A stretch of DNA of 64,000 bases from WLXB01 sp040221475 (GTDB taxonomy: Bacteria; Pseudomonadota; Alphaproteobacteria; Rhodospirillales; Rhodospirillaceae), in NCBI GenBank assembly GCA_040221475.1, contig JAVKEJ010000053.1, positions 124,001 to 188,000 on the forward strand, in the 5' to 3' direction. The translations under genes were made by a program, and so were the position numbers. The notes beneath the pieces were generated by a model. That model did no database searches. It had not been told where the DNA came from and saw only the letters and a list, made by a program, of their open reading frames with translations. The stretch's first letter is position 1. The number at the start of each line of letters is the position of its first letter. Of this stretch, positions 9,209-17,819 are shown in pieces.

Positions 9209-9673
9209 ATGAAATTATTACAAATCGCGGTTGTTGCGTTGATGAGCTTCAGTGGCTTCACCCCGGCCCAGGCCAACACCTCAGCCGAATATGAAGCGGC
9301 CAAAGCAGCGATTTGGGCGAAAGAACTCGCAATCTATGACGCCTGGGGCAAAACGGGTCTGGATTATTACATCGAACATTCGTCCCAGCATTACGTCGGC
9401 TGGCCGCCCGGCTCGCCGCAGCCATCATCGCTTGACGATCTCAAACGCATGCAGGCCAACTTGGTTGTGCCTAATCAGGAGAAGCGTGAAATTACGTTTG
9501 ATGCCCTGGCGCTGCACGACGATACGGCAGTCCTTTATTACACCACACACAGAACCATGCTTCCCGATGGCACAGCCGTCGATGAATTGCTGCACATCTG
9601 CCATGTCTGGGTGCGGGATGAAACCGGCGACTGGAAGATGCTTGGGGCATTGGGCCGTGTTGAGCGGGACTAA
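9209..9673 (+). CDS. Periplasmic SnoaL/NTF2-like (DUF4440-type) protein
   Basis: About 154 residues from the ATG 8 bases after the receptor stop; GGAG at 9200-9203 is its ribosome site. The signal peptide is MKLLQIAVVALMSFSGFTPAQA. The mature part has the cone-fold signature: an N-terminal helix 'AIWAKELAIYDAWGKTG', then 'YYIEHSSQHYVGWPPG' and a C-terminal strand pair 'LHICHVWVRDETGDWKMLGA'. DUF4440/SnoaL folds act as ketosteroid-isomerase-like enzymes or small-ligand binders. Export and coupling to the receptor gene suggest it handles the imported ligand in the periplasm; that role is an inference. Confidence 0.72.
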   Translation: MKLLQIAVVALMSFSGFTPAQANTSAEYEAAKAAIWAKELAIYDAWGKTGLDYYIEHSSQHYVGWPPGSPQPSSLDDLKRMQANLVVPNQEKREITFDALALHDDTAVLYYTTHRTMLPDGTAVDELLHICHVWVRDETGDWKMLGALGRVERD

Positions 9674-9783
9674 GTGGATGCCCGAAAACCAATAAGTTGA
9701 ACATCAGCTTCACAATAATCAAGCGGACGCAGGGACGTTTTTACGTGTTATTCTAAAATCTAATCCACCGTTAGATTTGGTCT

Positions 9784-12282
9784 ATGGCACAGTTCCGGCT
9801 CACACTCTTTATTTTCTCCGTTTTTGCTTTGGCGGCCTATCCCTTGCAGTGGACATGGTTCTACCAACCGTGGCCCGATTTGCCGGGGACGCATTTTTTC
9901 ACGACGCTGGTCTTCGCGTTGTTATTTTTCGCGTTGACTCGCAAGGATGAGGGGCAGCATCAGAGGCTGTATCTGGGGGCGTTGAGTGCCGTCGCTGTCA
10001 TCGTCATATGGCGTTTCATTGAAATCCTTGCAAACCTATCCGTTTTGGATGATATCCAGGCAGTTCTGATTGGTCCCACCAGTGCGGCCCCGTCAATGGG
10101 GGTGCTGACCGACCTGGCCCTCCTCAGCTTGCTTCTGTCTCTGCTGTTTGCCCGCGCGAAATTAGGCATTCCAGCTCAAGCTGCGTTTGTGGTTTCTGCC
10201 GGGATCACCGTTGTTTCCTTAATCGGTCATGCGGTTGGTAGCCAAAACTACTATGGCGAGATGGCTGTGATAACCACGGGGCTCATGCTGCTCGCCTGTG
10301 CCGCCAGTTTTGAAAAACTAAAATCCTTCGAGCCCATCCAGTTCTTTTTTGCAGGTCAGACTTATAGCCGTAACATGGGGCTGCGCGCGGTATTGTATAA
10401 CGTCAATATTCTTATTCTGGCCCTGTTGTTCACCCGCCTTGATTCTCGGTTTGAGAATTTTCTACCGCTGATTGTGATGGCCATTATCGCGTTTCAATTC
10501 ACGCTGTTCGTGCAAGGTACTTATACCTACGTGCGCTCGGTCAAACGTGAGAACAAACAGAAAGATGACCTTAAAAGTCTATCCGAAAAAGCTAACCGGG
10601 CGAGCGAAGCAAAATCGAAATTTCTGGCTGTCATCAGTCATGAATTACGCACCCCGCTCACCGGTATCATAGGCTTGGCTGACCTCCTGCGTTTGACAAA
10701 ATTAAACCAGGAGCAAAACAAGCATTTAAAGGAACTTACGGATTCAGCTGAGAACCTAACGTTATTACTCAATGAGGTTCTCGATTTTTCAAAAATTGAA
10801 TCCGGTCACCTCAAGTTGGAACACCGCGCGTTCAGTTTGACAGAACTCCTGCGCGGCATTCAGAGTTTGTTTACGTCCGTCGCATCAGCCAAGGGGTATC
10901 TGCTCGAGCTGGAATTCTCAGACCTTAAACAGGATGCTGTTGTGGGCGATCCCATGCGCCTGCGTCAGGTCATCACCAACATCGTCAACAACGCCATTAA
11001 GTTTACGGAAAAAGGAGGCGTTACGATCGAGGTCACCCAGACCGTCGATGATTCTGGTCTGGCGCGCACATCAATCGCGGTCAAAGATACGGGGCAGGGT
11101 ATTCCGGCAGACCGTTTGGACTCTATCTTCGATGCTTTTTCTCAAGTGGACGACACCATCACCCGACAATTTGGCGGCACAGGGCTTGGTCTCTCGATTG
11201 CCAGATCGCTTATGGACTTTATGGGGGGTGACATTCAGGTCGAGTCCGTGGTTGGATTGGGTTCGAAGTTCACGGTTGAGGTTCCCCTAATCGTTGCCAA
11301 TGCTGCGCAGATTGAAGAAATCCGGCAGCGGCAAAATTATCGCGCATCTAAAAATGACCTCATTGCCCAACATCTTAACAGCGCACAAAATGCGAGAACA
11401 CTAAACGCGCTGGTGACGGACGATAACGAGACCATCCGTCAGCTTGTGACGGCCATGCTCACCAAAGCAGGACACACAGTGGTATCTGCGACCAATGGCA
11501 AAGAGGCCATCGACGCCTATAAGGCCCAGACTTTCGATGTCATTTTTATGGATATGCATATGCCGGTGATGAATGGCATCCAGGCCAGTTCGGCAATCCG
11601 TGACTACGAAGCAGCGCAAGCAAAGAAAAAACGCACACCAATCATCGCGCTCACCGCCGATGTGTTGGAAGAGAACACGCAGCGCTGTTTAGAGGCCGGG
11701 ATTGACCGTGTCATTGGTAAACCCATCAATTGGGTTTTGCTGTTTGAAACGATTGATGAACTCGTTGATACGTCATCCGAACATCAATCGCCGTCCACCG
11801 CAGATGATGCGAACCGGGCAAGCGGGTCTTTGGCCCAGAAAACCATTGACGAAGAATCTGGCGAGCACGACGCAGTCGTCGTCCAGGGGACACCTGACAC
11901 GAAGTCGGCGCAGAGCAATCAGGGGTTTATGGGCCTTAATGTGCTGAACTTTGAAATGGTGCGCGATCTGGAAGACGCGCTCGGCCACGAAGTGACCAGC
12001 CCCATGGTGTTGAACTTTGCGGAAAGTCTCGCAGGCCATGTCAAAGTTTTTGAGACGGCCGTAGAGACAGAGTCGATTGAGGACCTGAAGAAAAAAGGGC
12101 ATGCCATTAAGGGGCTCTGCCAGCAGTTTGGCGCGCAACGCCTTGGTGAGGTTGCGGCCTTTATCGAGTATGATGCGGTGTCCGTTGAGGAGATGAAAGC
12201 CCTGCTGCCTATTCTCAAGGCAGACTCCCAACAAATCACCACCCTGGTCAATGCCACCGAGGGCCGCGCTCCTCAAGGGTAA
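9784..12282 (+). CDS. Hybrid sensor histidine kinase with REC and Hpt domains
   Basis: 832 residues. Residues 1-250 hold about seven hydrophobic membrane segments with no periplasmic loop large enough for a sensor. HisKA has SHELRTP (phospho-acceptor His286). The HATPase has an N box around 390-398, G1 DTGQGI near 435 and G2 GGTGLGLS near 464. The receiver has VTDDN at about 544, phospho-acceptor Asp590 in FMDMHMP, and Lys646 in GKP. The Hpt domain at about 715-820 has HAIKG with His773. A complete phosphorelay in one chain (His-Asp-His); the output regulator is not next door. The membrane part may sense a hydrophobic ligand or membrane state. Confidence 0.93.
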   Translation: MAQFRLTLFIFSVFALAAYPLQWTWFYQPWPDLPGTHFFTTLVFALLFFALTRKDEGQHQRLYLGALSAVAVIVIWRFIEILANLSVLDDIQAVLIGPTSAAPSMGVLTDLALLSLLLSLLFARAKLGIPAQAAFVVSAGITVVSLIGHAVGSQNYYGEMAVITTGLMLLACAASFEKLKSFEPIQFFFAGQTYSRNMGLRAVLYNVNILILALLFTRLDSRFENFLPLIVMAIIAFQFTLFVQGTYTYVRSVKRENKQKDDLKSLSEKANRASEAKSKFLAVISHELRTPLTGIIGLADLLRLTKLNQEQNKHLKELTDSAENLTLLLNEVLDFSKIESGHLKLEHRAFSLTELLRGIQSLFTSVASAKGYLLELEFSDLKQDAVVGDPMRLRQVITNIVNNAIKFTEKGGVTIEVTQTVDDSGLARTSIAVKDTGQGIPADRLDSIFDAFSQVDDTITRQFGGTGLGLSIARSLMDFMGGDIQVESVVGLGSKFTVEVPLIVANAAQIEEIRQRQNYRASKNDLIAQHLNSAQNARTLNALVTDDNETIRQLVTAMLTKAGHTVVSATNGKEAIDAYKAQTFDVIFMDMHMPVMNGIQASSAIRDYEAAQAKKKRTPIIALTADVLEENTQRCLEAGIDRVIGKPINWVLLFETIDELVDTSSEHQSPSTADDANRASGSLAQKTIDEESGEHDAVVVQGTPDTKSAQSNQGFMGLNVLNFEMVRDLEDALGHEVTSPMVLNFAESLAGHVKVFETAVETESIEDLKKKGHAIKGLCQQFGAQRLGEVAAFIEYDAVSVEEMKALLPILKADSQQITTLVNATEGRAPQG

Positions 12283-12436
12283 GTGTTCTGATTCAATCTT
12301 ATCCTAGTCACCTGGCTCTGAAAAATAGACTGCAGCCTTCATCGAAAAATGAAACATAAGGCTATGAGGCGCGTTACTATAGGGAGGCACCTTTAACTTA
12401 CCCGATAAGGCGTGCTGTCACTCTGGAGTACCCGAC

Positions 12437-14674
12437 ATGAGCCTCAAGACCTTTCGTCGCGATTTCATTACTAAACCGTTGTTCGGCTGGGCGCGTAAAG
12501 CGCTGCCCGCCATGTCTGACACCGAGCGCGATGCGCTGGAAGCTGGCGATGTATGGTGGGATGCGGACCTGTTCAGTGGCAACCCGGATTTTGCCAAGCT
12601 GTTTAAAACACCACCCGCAATACTGTCATCAGAGGAACAGGCGTTCCTGGAAGGTCCGGTCGGTCACCTCTGCGCCTTACTCGATGATTGGAAAATTAAT
12701 TGGCAAGATGGCGACCTGTCGCCCGAAGCTTGGGCCTATATTAAAGAGCAGGGTTTCTTTGGTATGATTATTCCCAAGGAGCATGGTGGCCTTGGCTTCT
12801 CGGCGTTCGCCCATTCTGAAGTGGTGCGCAAAATTTCGTCACGGTCGTTGGTCGGGGCGGTCACGGTGATGGTGCCCAATTCCCTCGGCCCCGGCGAATT
12901 GCTCATGCACTACGGCACCGAGGCACAACGCAAGCATTGGCTGCCCCGCTTGGCCAAAGGTGAAGAAATTCCGTGTTTCGGTCTGACCAGCCCAGAAGCC
13001 GGGTCTGATGCCGCCGCGATGGTTGACGAAGGGATCGTCTGCCGGGACACCTTTAACGGTAAAGAAGTTCTTGGGATCCGCCTGAACTGGCACAAGCGCT
13101 ACATCACCCTGGGGCCGGTGGCGACTGTGCTCGGCTTGGCCTTTAAGCTGCGTGATCCTGATCACTTTCTGGGAGAAGACGAAGAGATCGGCATCACCGT
13201 CGCCCTGGTGCCAACCGACTTACCGGGCATCGACATTGGCCGCCGTCATTTACCGTCCATGCAGATGTTCCAGAACGGCCCCAACTGGGGCAAAGACGTG
13301 TTTATCCCGCTCGACTTTGTTATTGGCGGGCAGGCGCAAGTCGGCAAGGGCTGGAAGATGCTCATGGGCGCATTGGCTGCCGGGCGCGGCATTTCCTTGC
13401 CGTCGCTGTCTGCGGCGGGTGCCGCTTTTGCGGCCAGAACCACCGGGGCCTATGCCCGGGTGCGCCGTCAGTTCAATATTCCCATCGGCAAGTTTGAAGG
13501 CGTGCAGAAGTTGTTGGGCCGCATGGCCGCTACGGCCTATCAGTTAGATGCGGCCCGCGCACTCACCTGTGCCGGTCTGGACGAAGGCCATAGCCCGGCT
13601 GTGATCTCAGCCATCATGAAAGCCCACGCCACCGACCGTATGCGCGAGTCTGTGGTCGATGCCATGGACATTCACGCGGGGAAGGCAGTCATCGACGGGC
13701 CGTCCAACTACCTCGGTGGGTTGTACCGCGCCATTCCTGTCGGCATCACGGTTGAGGGTGCCAATATCCTCACCCGCAATCTCATTATTTTCGGCCAGGG
13801 CTCAATCCGCTGCCACCCCTGGTTGTTGCAGGAGATGCTCGCCCTGCAAGAGACCGACGACGCCAAAGCGCTGGACGATTTCGATACAGCGTTTTGGGGT
13901 CATGTCGGCCACAGCATCGCAACGCTGGGCCGTGCCTGGGTGCGCAGTTGGACCGGTGGACGTATTGCGCCTGATGCCTCACAGGCTGGCAACGTCGCTG
14001 CTGCTCTGACGGGGCATGCCAAGCAACTCAGCCGCTATGCCGCCGCTTTTGCCTTTGTGTCCGATATGGCGTTTCTCACTCTGGGCGGAGACCTCAAGCG
14101 TAAGGAAATGCTCTCGGCCCGCTTTGGCGACATTCTGTCTGAACTCTACCTCTTATCTGCCGTGCTGAAACGCTGGCAGGACGAGGGCAAACACGCTGCC
14201 GATCTGCCCTTGGTCGAGTACTGTATGGCGGCGGGTCTGCACACCATCGAACAACGGTTTGAAGCCATCTTCGCCAATCTGCCCAATCGGGTCGTTGCTT
14301 ATGCCTCCAAGTTTATCGTTGCGCCTCTGGGCAGTTATCGCCGGGGGCCGTCCGATGATCTCAGCATCGCCTGCGCCGAATTGATCCTTTCCCCATCGCC
14401 CACCCGCGACCGGTTAACCGCCAATCTTTACCTTGGCAAAGACGATGATGGTGTTGCGGTGGTCGAGCGGGCGTTTGCGTTGGTCATCGAAGCTGATCCG
14501 TTAATGCGAAAACTTAAAGACACTGAGATTGACGATGCAGATACTGCTGTAACCAAGGGGATATTCACCAAAGATGAGGCCGTACTCTATCACCGCATGG
14601 AACAAGCCGTCGCAGCGGCCATTGCCGTAGATGATTTTGAGGCGGGGGTTTTTATCCGAGGTGTTGAATCCTAA
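12437..14674 (+). CDS. fadE: FadE-type acyl-CoA dehydrogenase
   Basis: 745 residues. The central acyl-CoA dehydrogenase core is clear: 'GFFGMIIPKEHGGLGFSA', 'CFGLTSPEAGSDAA', and FAD/CoA-binding 'GITVEGANILTRNLIIFGQG' in place of the usual GT-N-I motif. The extra C-terminal region beyond a normal 380-residue enzyme ('AFAFVSDMAFLTLGG...RFGDILSELYLLSAVLKRWQ') matches the FadE-specific domain of the enterobacterial enzyme, which is somewhat longer (about 810 residues). It does the first step of fatty-acid beta-oxidation, oxidising acyl-CoA to trans-2-enoyl-CoA. It is monocistronic; palindromic repeats follow immediately. Confidence 0.92.
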   Translation: MSLKTFRRDFITKPLFGWARKALPAMSDTERDALEAGDVWWDADLFSGNPDFAKLFKTPPAILSSEEQAFLEGPVGHLCALLDDWKINWQDGDLSPEAWAYIKEQGFFGMIIPKEHGGLGFSAFAHSEVVRKISSRSLVGAVTVMVPNSLGPGELLMHYGTEAQRKHWLPRLAKGEEIPCFGLTSPEAGSDAAAMVDEGIVCRDTFNGKEVLGIRLNWHKRYITLGPVATVLGLAFKLRDPDHFLGEDEEIGITVALVPTDLPGIDIGRRHLPSMQMFQNGPNWGKDVFIPLDFVIGGQAQVGKGWKMLMGALAAGRGISLPSLSAAGAAFAARTTGAYARVRRQFNIPIGKFEGVQKLLGRMAATAYQLDAARALTCAGLDEGHSPAVISAIMKAHATDRMRESVVDAMDIHAGKAVIDGPSNYLGGLYRAIPVGITVEGANILTRNLIIFGQGSIRCHPWLLQEMLALQETDDAKALDDFDTAFWGHVGHSIATLGRAWVRSWTGGRIAPDASQAGNVAAALTGHAKQLSRYAAAFAFVSDMAFLTLGGDLKRKEMLSARFGDILSELYLLSAVLKRWQDEGKHAADLPLVEYCMAAGLHTIEQRFEAIFANLPNRVVAYASKFIVAPLGSYRRGPSDDLSIACAELILSPSPTRDRLTANLYLGKDDDGVAVVERAFALVIEADPLMRKLKDTEIDDADTAVTKGIFTKDEAVLYHRMEQAVAAAIAVDDFEAGVFIRGVES

Positions 14675-14808
14675 CTCAATCCGTCGTCCTGGGATTTATC
14701 CTGAATCCTAACTCAATCAGTCACCCTCGGATTTATTCCGAGGGTCCAGGGTATTTAATCTCATAAGAGTTTTTTGCTCTGGATTCTCGGACTAAATCCG
14801 AGAATGAC
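14666..14808. repeat. Extragenic palindromic repeats (REP-like doublet) with a partial tandem copy
   Basis: Two palindromes in inverted orientation lie after fadE. One is at 14720-14750 (GTCA, then stem CCCTCGG/CCGAGGG, then TCCAGGG); the other at 14779-14808 is its diverged reverse complement (CTGGA, stem TTCTCGG/CCGAGAA, TGAC). Together they can fold as a long cruciform or hairpin. A degenerate half copy precedes them: the block GAATCCTAACTCAATC occurs at 14666 (overlapping the fadE stop codon) and again at 14703, both followed by a GTC..CCT.GGATTTAT element. The form resembles short dispersed repeats of alphaproteobacterial genomes. It may also protect or end the fadE transcript. Confidence 0.7.
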
Positions 14809-14858
14809 GCCGGTATTTTTACAGCTTAATGACACGTAGGGGCCCAGCACCGCGAATA

Positions 14859-15509
14859 CTAACCTTCCTTCATCATTGCATGCACGGCCTGACTGTCCGC
14901 ATCTGTTTGCGCACCTAAACCGGCAATGACGCCTTTGCGGTCGGCTTCATCCCGGTTCTGGCTCAGCTTCCACTTGCCTTCCATGTGAGTGATGGTCAGT
15001 TCCAGGCCAACAATCGCGCCCATCATTTTATCAACAAAGTCTGCAGGGGCGTCGGTCACCTTCCATTGATGCGCAAATTGATCCTCATGGTCGTCCGTCA
15101 GTTGAGTCAAATGGGCGTGCAACCACGCGGGGTCGTTGATCGTCTTAACCGTGCCTTTTACATGCACCACCGCATAGTTCCAGGTGGGCACGACTTTGGC
15201 ATGCGCCAGTTTGCTCGGGTACCATTGCGGCGTGATGTACGCTTGGGGCCCATGAAAGATTGCCAGCGTTTCAACAGTATCGCGACCGTTCTCTATCTCT
15301 TTCCAGTGATCATTGGCCCGCGCCACATGGCCCGTCAATTTCAGGGCTGACCTATTATCAAGTCCGTTCAGATGCAGGGGCAAATGACTCACCGCGACCC
15401 CACTCGCACCCGTCGAGATCAATGTCGCAAACGGATGCGCACGTACAAAGTTAGACAAGTCATAAACATCTGACACTATTGTTGAGGCTGGATTGTACAA
15501 ATACGACAT
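14859..15509 (-). CDS. PaiB-family FMN-binding protein
   Basis: About 216 residues from MSYLYNPAST; the three codons before this ATG are open but lack support. Family signatures are 'HPFATLISTGASGVAVSHLPLHL', 'LTGHVARANDHWKEI', 'AIFHGPQAYITPQWYPSK' and 'VPTWNYAVVHVKGTV', all characteristic of the split-barrel flavin-binding proteins related to Bacillus PaiB. PaiB is described as a negative regulator of sporulation and protease genes, but the fold is that of pyridoxamine-phosphate-oxidase-like flavoproteins and the biochemical role here is open. It lies 13 bases downstream of the truncated permease, in the same direction. Confidence 0.88.
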   Translation of the reverse strand: MSYLYNPASTIVSDVYDLSNFVRAHPFATLISTGASGVAVSHLPLHLNGLDNRSALKLTGHVARANDHWKEIENGRDTVETLAIFHGPQAYITPQWYPSKLAHAKVVPTWNYAVVHVKGTVKTINDPAWLHAHLTQLTDDHEDQFAHQWKVTDAPADFVDKMMGAIVGLELTITHMEGKWKLSQNRDEADRKGVIAGLGAQTDADSQAVHAMMKEG

Positions 15510-15522
15510 TTTCCACACTCCT

Positions 15523-15795
15523 CTAACTCACCTTCAACACAATCGCCCCGATGGCAATCACCACGCACACATGGTAAATCATGTTCACCGTGACCGACGC
15601 CATCAGCAGGCCCCACACCGGGGCAGTAGGCAGGGGCACAAAAAACACAACCGGCAGCGCCACAATCGCGAACATCGCCATGCTGATGGCCCGAATGGCC
15701 AGCTTATCGCCACCGGCTTTCACCAACGCATTGCTCACGGCATGAAACACGGCGGAGGTCAGAATTAAGAGCGTGGCCAGTAAATCGGCAGACAT
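15523..15795 (-). pseudogene. Truncated EamA/DMT-type permease
   Basis: About 90 residues from MSADLLATLLILTSAVFHAVSNALVKAGGD, which matches the first transmembrane helices of EamA (drug/metabolite transporter) proteins, normally near 280-300 residues with ten helices. Only about three helices are present. After 'MIYHVCVV', where full-length relatives continue with a polar loop and further helices, the frame runs into 'IAIGAIVLKVS' and stops. No EamA-like sequence follows in any frame before paiB. I read it as a 3'-deleted remnant. A functional mini-protein resembling the SMR family cannot be excluded. Confidence 0.6.
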
Positions 15796-15886
15796 AAACG
15801 CGCCTTTACAATTTGGCACTCCAAATCCTGGCCCTACAAACTATGGTCCAACACCAAACATGGCGTTCATGCAGAGGTTCATCCTG

Positions 15887-16840
15887 CTAGGCATTCACCA
15901 GAAGATAGCTGACATACGCCCCATATCCGAAGGCCATAATAAAACCTTCGCGGCGGCTCACGCGCCAACCGGTGCGTGCGAAAATTACAAATAATACCGT
16001 CACGCCCACCATAACCCAAATATCCAGCGCGACGATGGCGGCGGGAATCTGCATCGGGTGCAGCAGGGCCGTGACACCAAGAATACCCAGAATGTTGAAG
16101 ATGTTGCTGCCCACCACATTACCAAGTGCGACATCGCTTTGGCCTTTACGGGCGGCAATAATGGATGTGATCAATTCCGGCAGAGAGGTGCCGATCGCAA
16201 TAATCGTCAGCCCGATGACGGTTTCTGAGATGCCCATTTCGGTGGCCAGGGACACCGCCCCCTGAACGACAAAACGTGCACTGATTATCGTGACCGCCAT
16301 GCCGAATATCAGCATCAGCACGTTTTGCCATAGAGGGTTTTCGGTCGGAGACAGCGTTTCAGCTTCCGATATATAAACCTCGGCGGCTGCCGATTGGCCT
16401 CGCCGCTCGGCATACAGTGTGCCGCAAAGATAAACGGTCAAACAGAGCAGTAGAATGCCTCCTGCGATGCGCCCAACCTCGCCAAACAAAACAACGCCAA
16501 GGCAGAGAAATGAGGCCAACAGCAAAACCGTTCCATCACGTTTCAGCGCCGCCGCATTGACAGTGATAGGATGCATCAACGCAGACAGCCCCAGGATCAG
16601 AAGAATATTTGCAATATTGCTGCCCACCACGTTGCCCATGGCAATTCCTGGAGAACCCGCAAATGCCGCCTGAACGCTGGTCACCAGTTCAGGCGTGGAG
16701 GTGCCAAACCCCACCAGCGTCAGACCGATAATCATGGGCGAAATTTTCAGCCGTGTGGCAATCGACACCGCGCCCTGCACCAGCAGATTGCCGCCGAAAA
16801 TCAAACCCGCAAAACCACCGGCGATGATCAAGAAATCCAT
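15887..16840 (-). CDS. Calcium/sodium antiporter (CaCA family, YrbG-like)
   Basis: 317 residues made of two homologous halves, each with an alpha repeat: 'GFGTSTPELVTSVQAA...GNVVGSNIANILLILG' near residues 45-85 and 'AIGTSLPELITSIIAA...GNVVGSNIFNILGILG' near 215-255. The GTSxPE acidic residues form the cation site of the sodium/calcium exchanger superfamily. About ten membrane helices are expected. It is an inner-membrane exchanger that extrudes Ca2+ (or another cation) against Na+ or H+. It is followed in the same direction by the truncated permease and paiB, with an intergenic gap of about 90 bases. Confidence 0.92.
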   Translation of the reverse strand: MDFLIIAGGFAGLIFGGNLLVQGAVSIATRLKISPMIIGLTLVGFGTSTPELVTSVQAAFAGSPGIAMGNVVGSNIANILLILGLSALMHPITVNAAALKRDGTVLLLASFLCLGVVLFGEVGRIAGGILLLCLTVYLCGTLYAERRGQSAAAEVYISEAETLSPTENPLWQNVLMLIFGMAVTIISARFVVQGAVSLATEMGISETVIGLTIIAIGTSLPELITSIIAARKGQSDVALGNVVGSNIFNILGILGVTALLHPMQIPAAIVALDIWVMVGVTVLFVIFARTGWRVSRREGFIMAFGYGAYVSYLLVNA

Positions 16841-16899
16841 TGTTGTGTGTTCCTAAATATTACTCAAACAAGGCCAAGGTTTGGCTGTGTGCATTGGCG

Positions 16900-17487
16900 T
16901 CACCCAGCCAATCCCAAGGTCTGTTCACACTGGACAATCCAGGCGTGCACGCTGGGCCGGGTGGAGAGATCAAACCCGCCCTCGTGAGCCACGCGTGTAT
17001 AGGCCACCAGGGCGATGTCGGCGAGGGTGATGTGATCCCCTACCAGCCACTCTTTGCCGGTGAGGGCCTGCTCCATGTGGTCTAGGGCCTCTTCACCGCG
17101 TTCCACCCGCATGGGGTCGCGCGTCGCTTTGCTTTTGCCCAGATACACCATATGAAACCGGCATCCCGCGACAAAAAACTCATGACTGTTCTGTTCCCAA
17201 AACAGCCAGGCGTTGATGCGCGCACGCAGATAAGGGTCAGCGGGAAACAGGGGTGTGTTTTCTGCCAGATAAGAGGTGATGGCGTTAGATTGCGTCAGTG
17301 GAGTGCCATCGTCCAGCACCACGGTCGGCACCTGGCCCGCAGGGTTCATCGCTAGAAACTCTGGCGTACGGCTTTCGCCGGCCATGATATCCACGTCGAT
17401 CCACTGATAAGGAATCTCAAGATACTCCGCCGTCCACTTCACTTTCAGGCAGTTGCCGGAGCCCAAATCTCCATAAATTTTCATCAT
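16900..17487 (-). CDS. Glutathione S-transferase
   Basis: 195 residues. The N-terminal thioredoxin-like domain is 'MKIYGDLGSGNCLKVKWTAEYL', with Ser9/Asn11 at the glutathione-activating position, 'NPAGQVPTVVLDDGTPLTQSNAI' (cis-Pro before the strand, then the gamma-glutamyl-binding QSNAI). The all-helical C-terminal domain has 'GEEALDHMEQALTGKEWLVGDHITLADIALVAYTRVA', the N-capping box of GSTs. It conjugates or reduces electrophiles with glutathione. ATG at 17487 or 17484 are both possible starts. It sits in the same direction as the antiporter gene but about 60 bases before it. Confidence 0.9.
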   Translation of the reverse strand: MMKIYGDLGSGNCLKVKWTAEYLEIPYQWIDVDIMAGESRTPEFLAMNPAGQVPTVVLDDGTPLTQSNAITSYLAENTPLFPADPYLRARINAWLFWEQNSHEFFVAGCRFHMVYLGKSKATRDPMRVERGEEALDHMEQALTGKEWLVGDHITLADIALVAYTRVAHEGGFDLSTRPSVHAWIVQCEQTLGLAG

Positions 17488-17819
17488 GACGCTTCGTCCA
17501 TGTCAGCGATCCTCAGTCTCTACACTGAGGGTCTGTTGAATATGGGGCGGCCTGGAAAATGCTGGGATGAGACGTTTGCATAAAAAAGGCCGCCCGGTAT
17601 CGGCGGCCTGGGATCAGACACATATGACCCGCACCCGCCAATTAGGCAGTTGTCCATTTAGATGTTCGGAATGTGCGCGTGTGTGTCATATCGCATTCTG
17701 TTTCGCATAGGCGATGTTGATTTACAAGTGGGGAACGGTTTCTAATACACCCAACGCAATGAACGGGCTGACGGTTGTCTTAGCCCGACTGCTGCATGAA
17801 TAACCAAGGACTCAGTGCC
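17488..17819. other. Intergenic region between gst and the VOC gene; contains an orphan minus-strand terminator
   Basis: About 330 bases between divergent genes. No credible ORF is present (the long minus frame from 18887 is the antisense shadow of the VOC gene). The one clear element is the stem-loop at 17581-17609 described separately. The rest should hold the promoters of gst and the VOC gene, but no convincing -35/-10 pair was found. Confidence 0.5.
17581..17609 (-). terminator. Orphan rho-independent terminator on the minus strand
   Basis: Read on the minus strand: AGGCCGCC, a 7-base loop, GGCGGCCT, then TTTTTT. This is a textbook intrinsic terminator, but the nearest gene to the right runs the other way, so no annotated transcript ends here. 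It could end a small RNA starting somewhere in 17610-17790 on the minus strand, or stop antisense transcription before gst. Confidence 0.65.
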
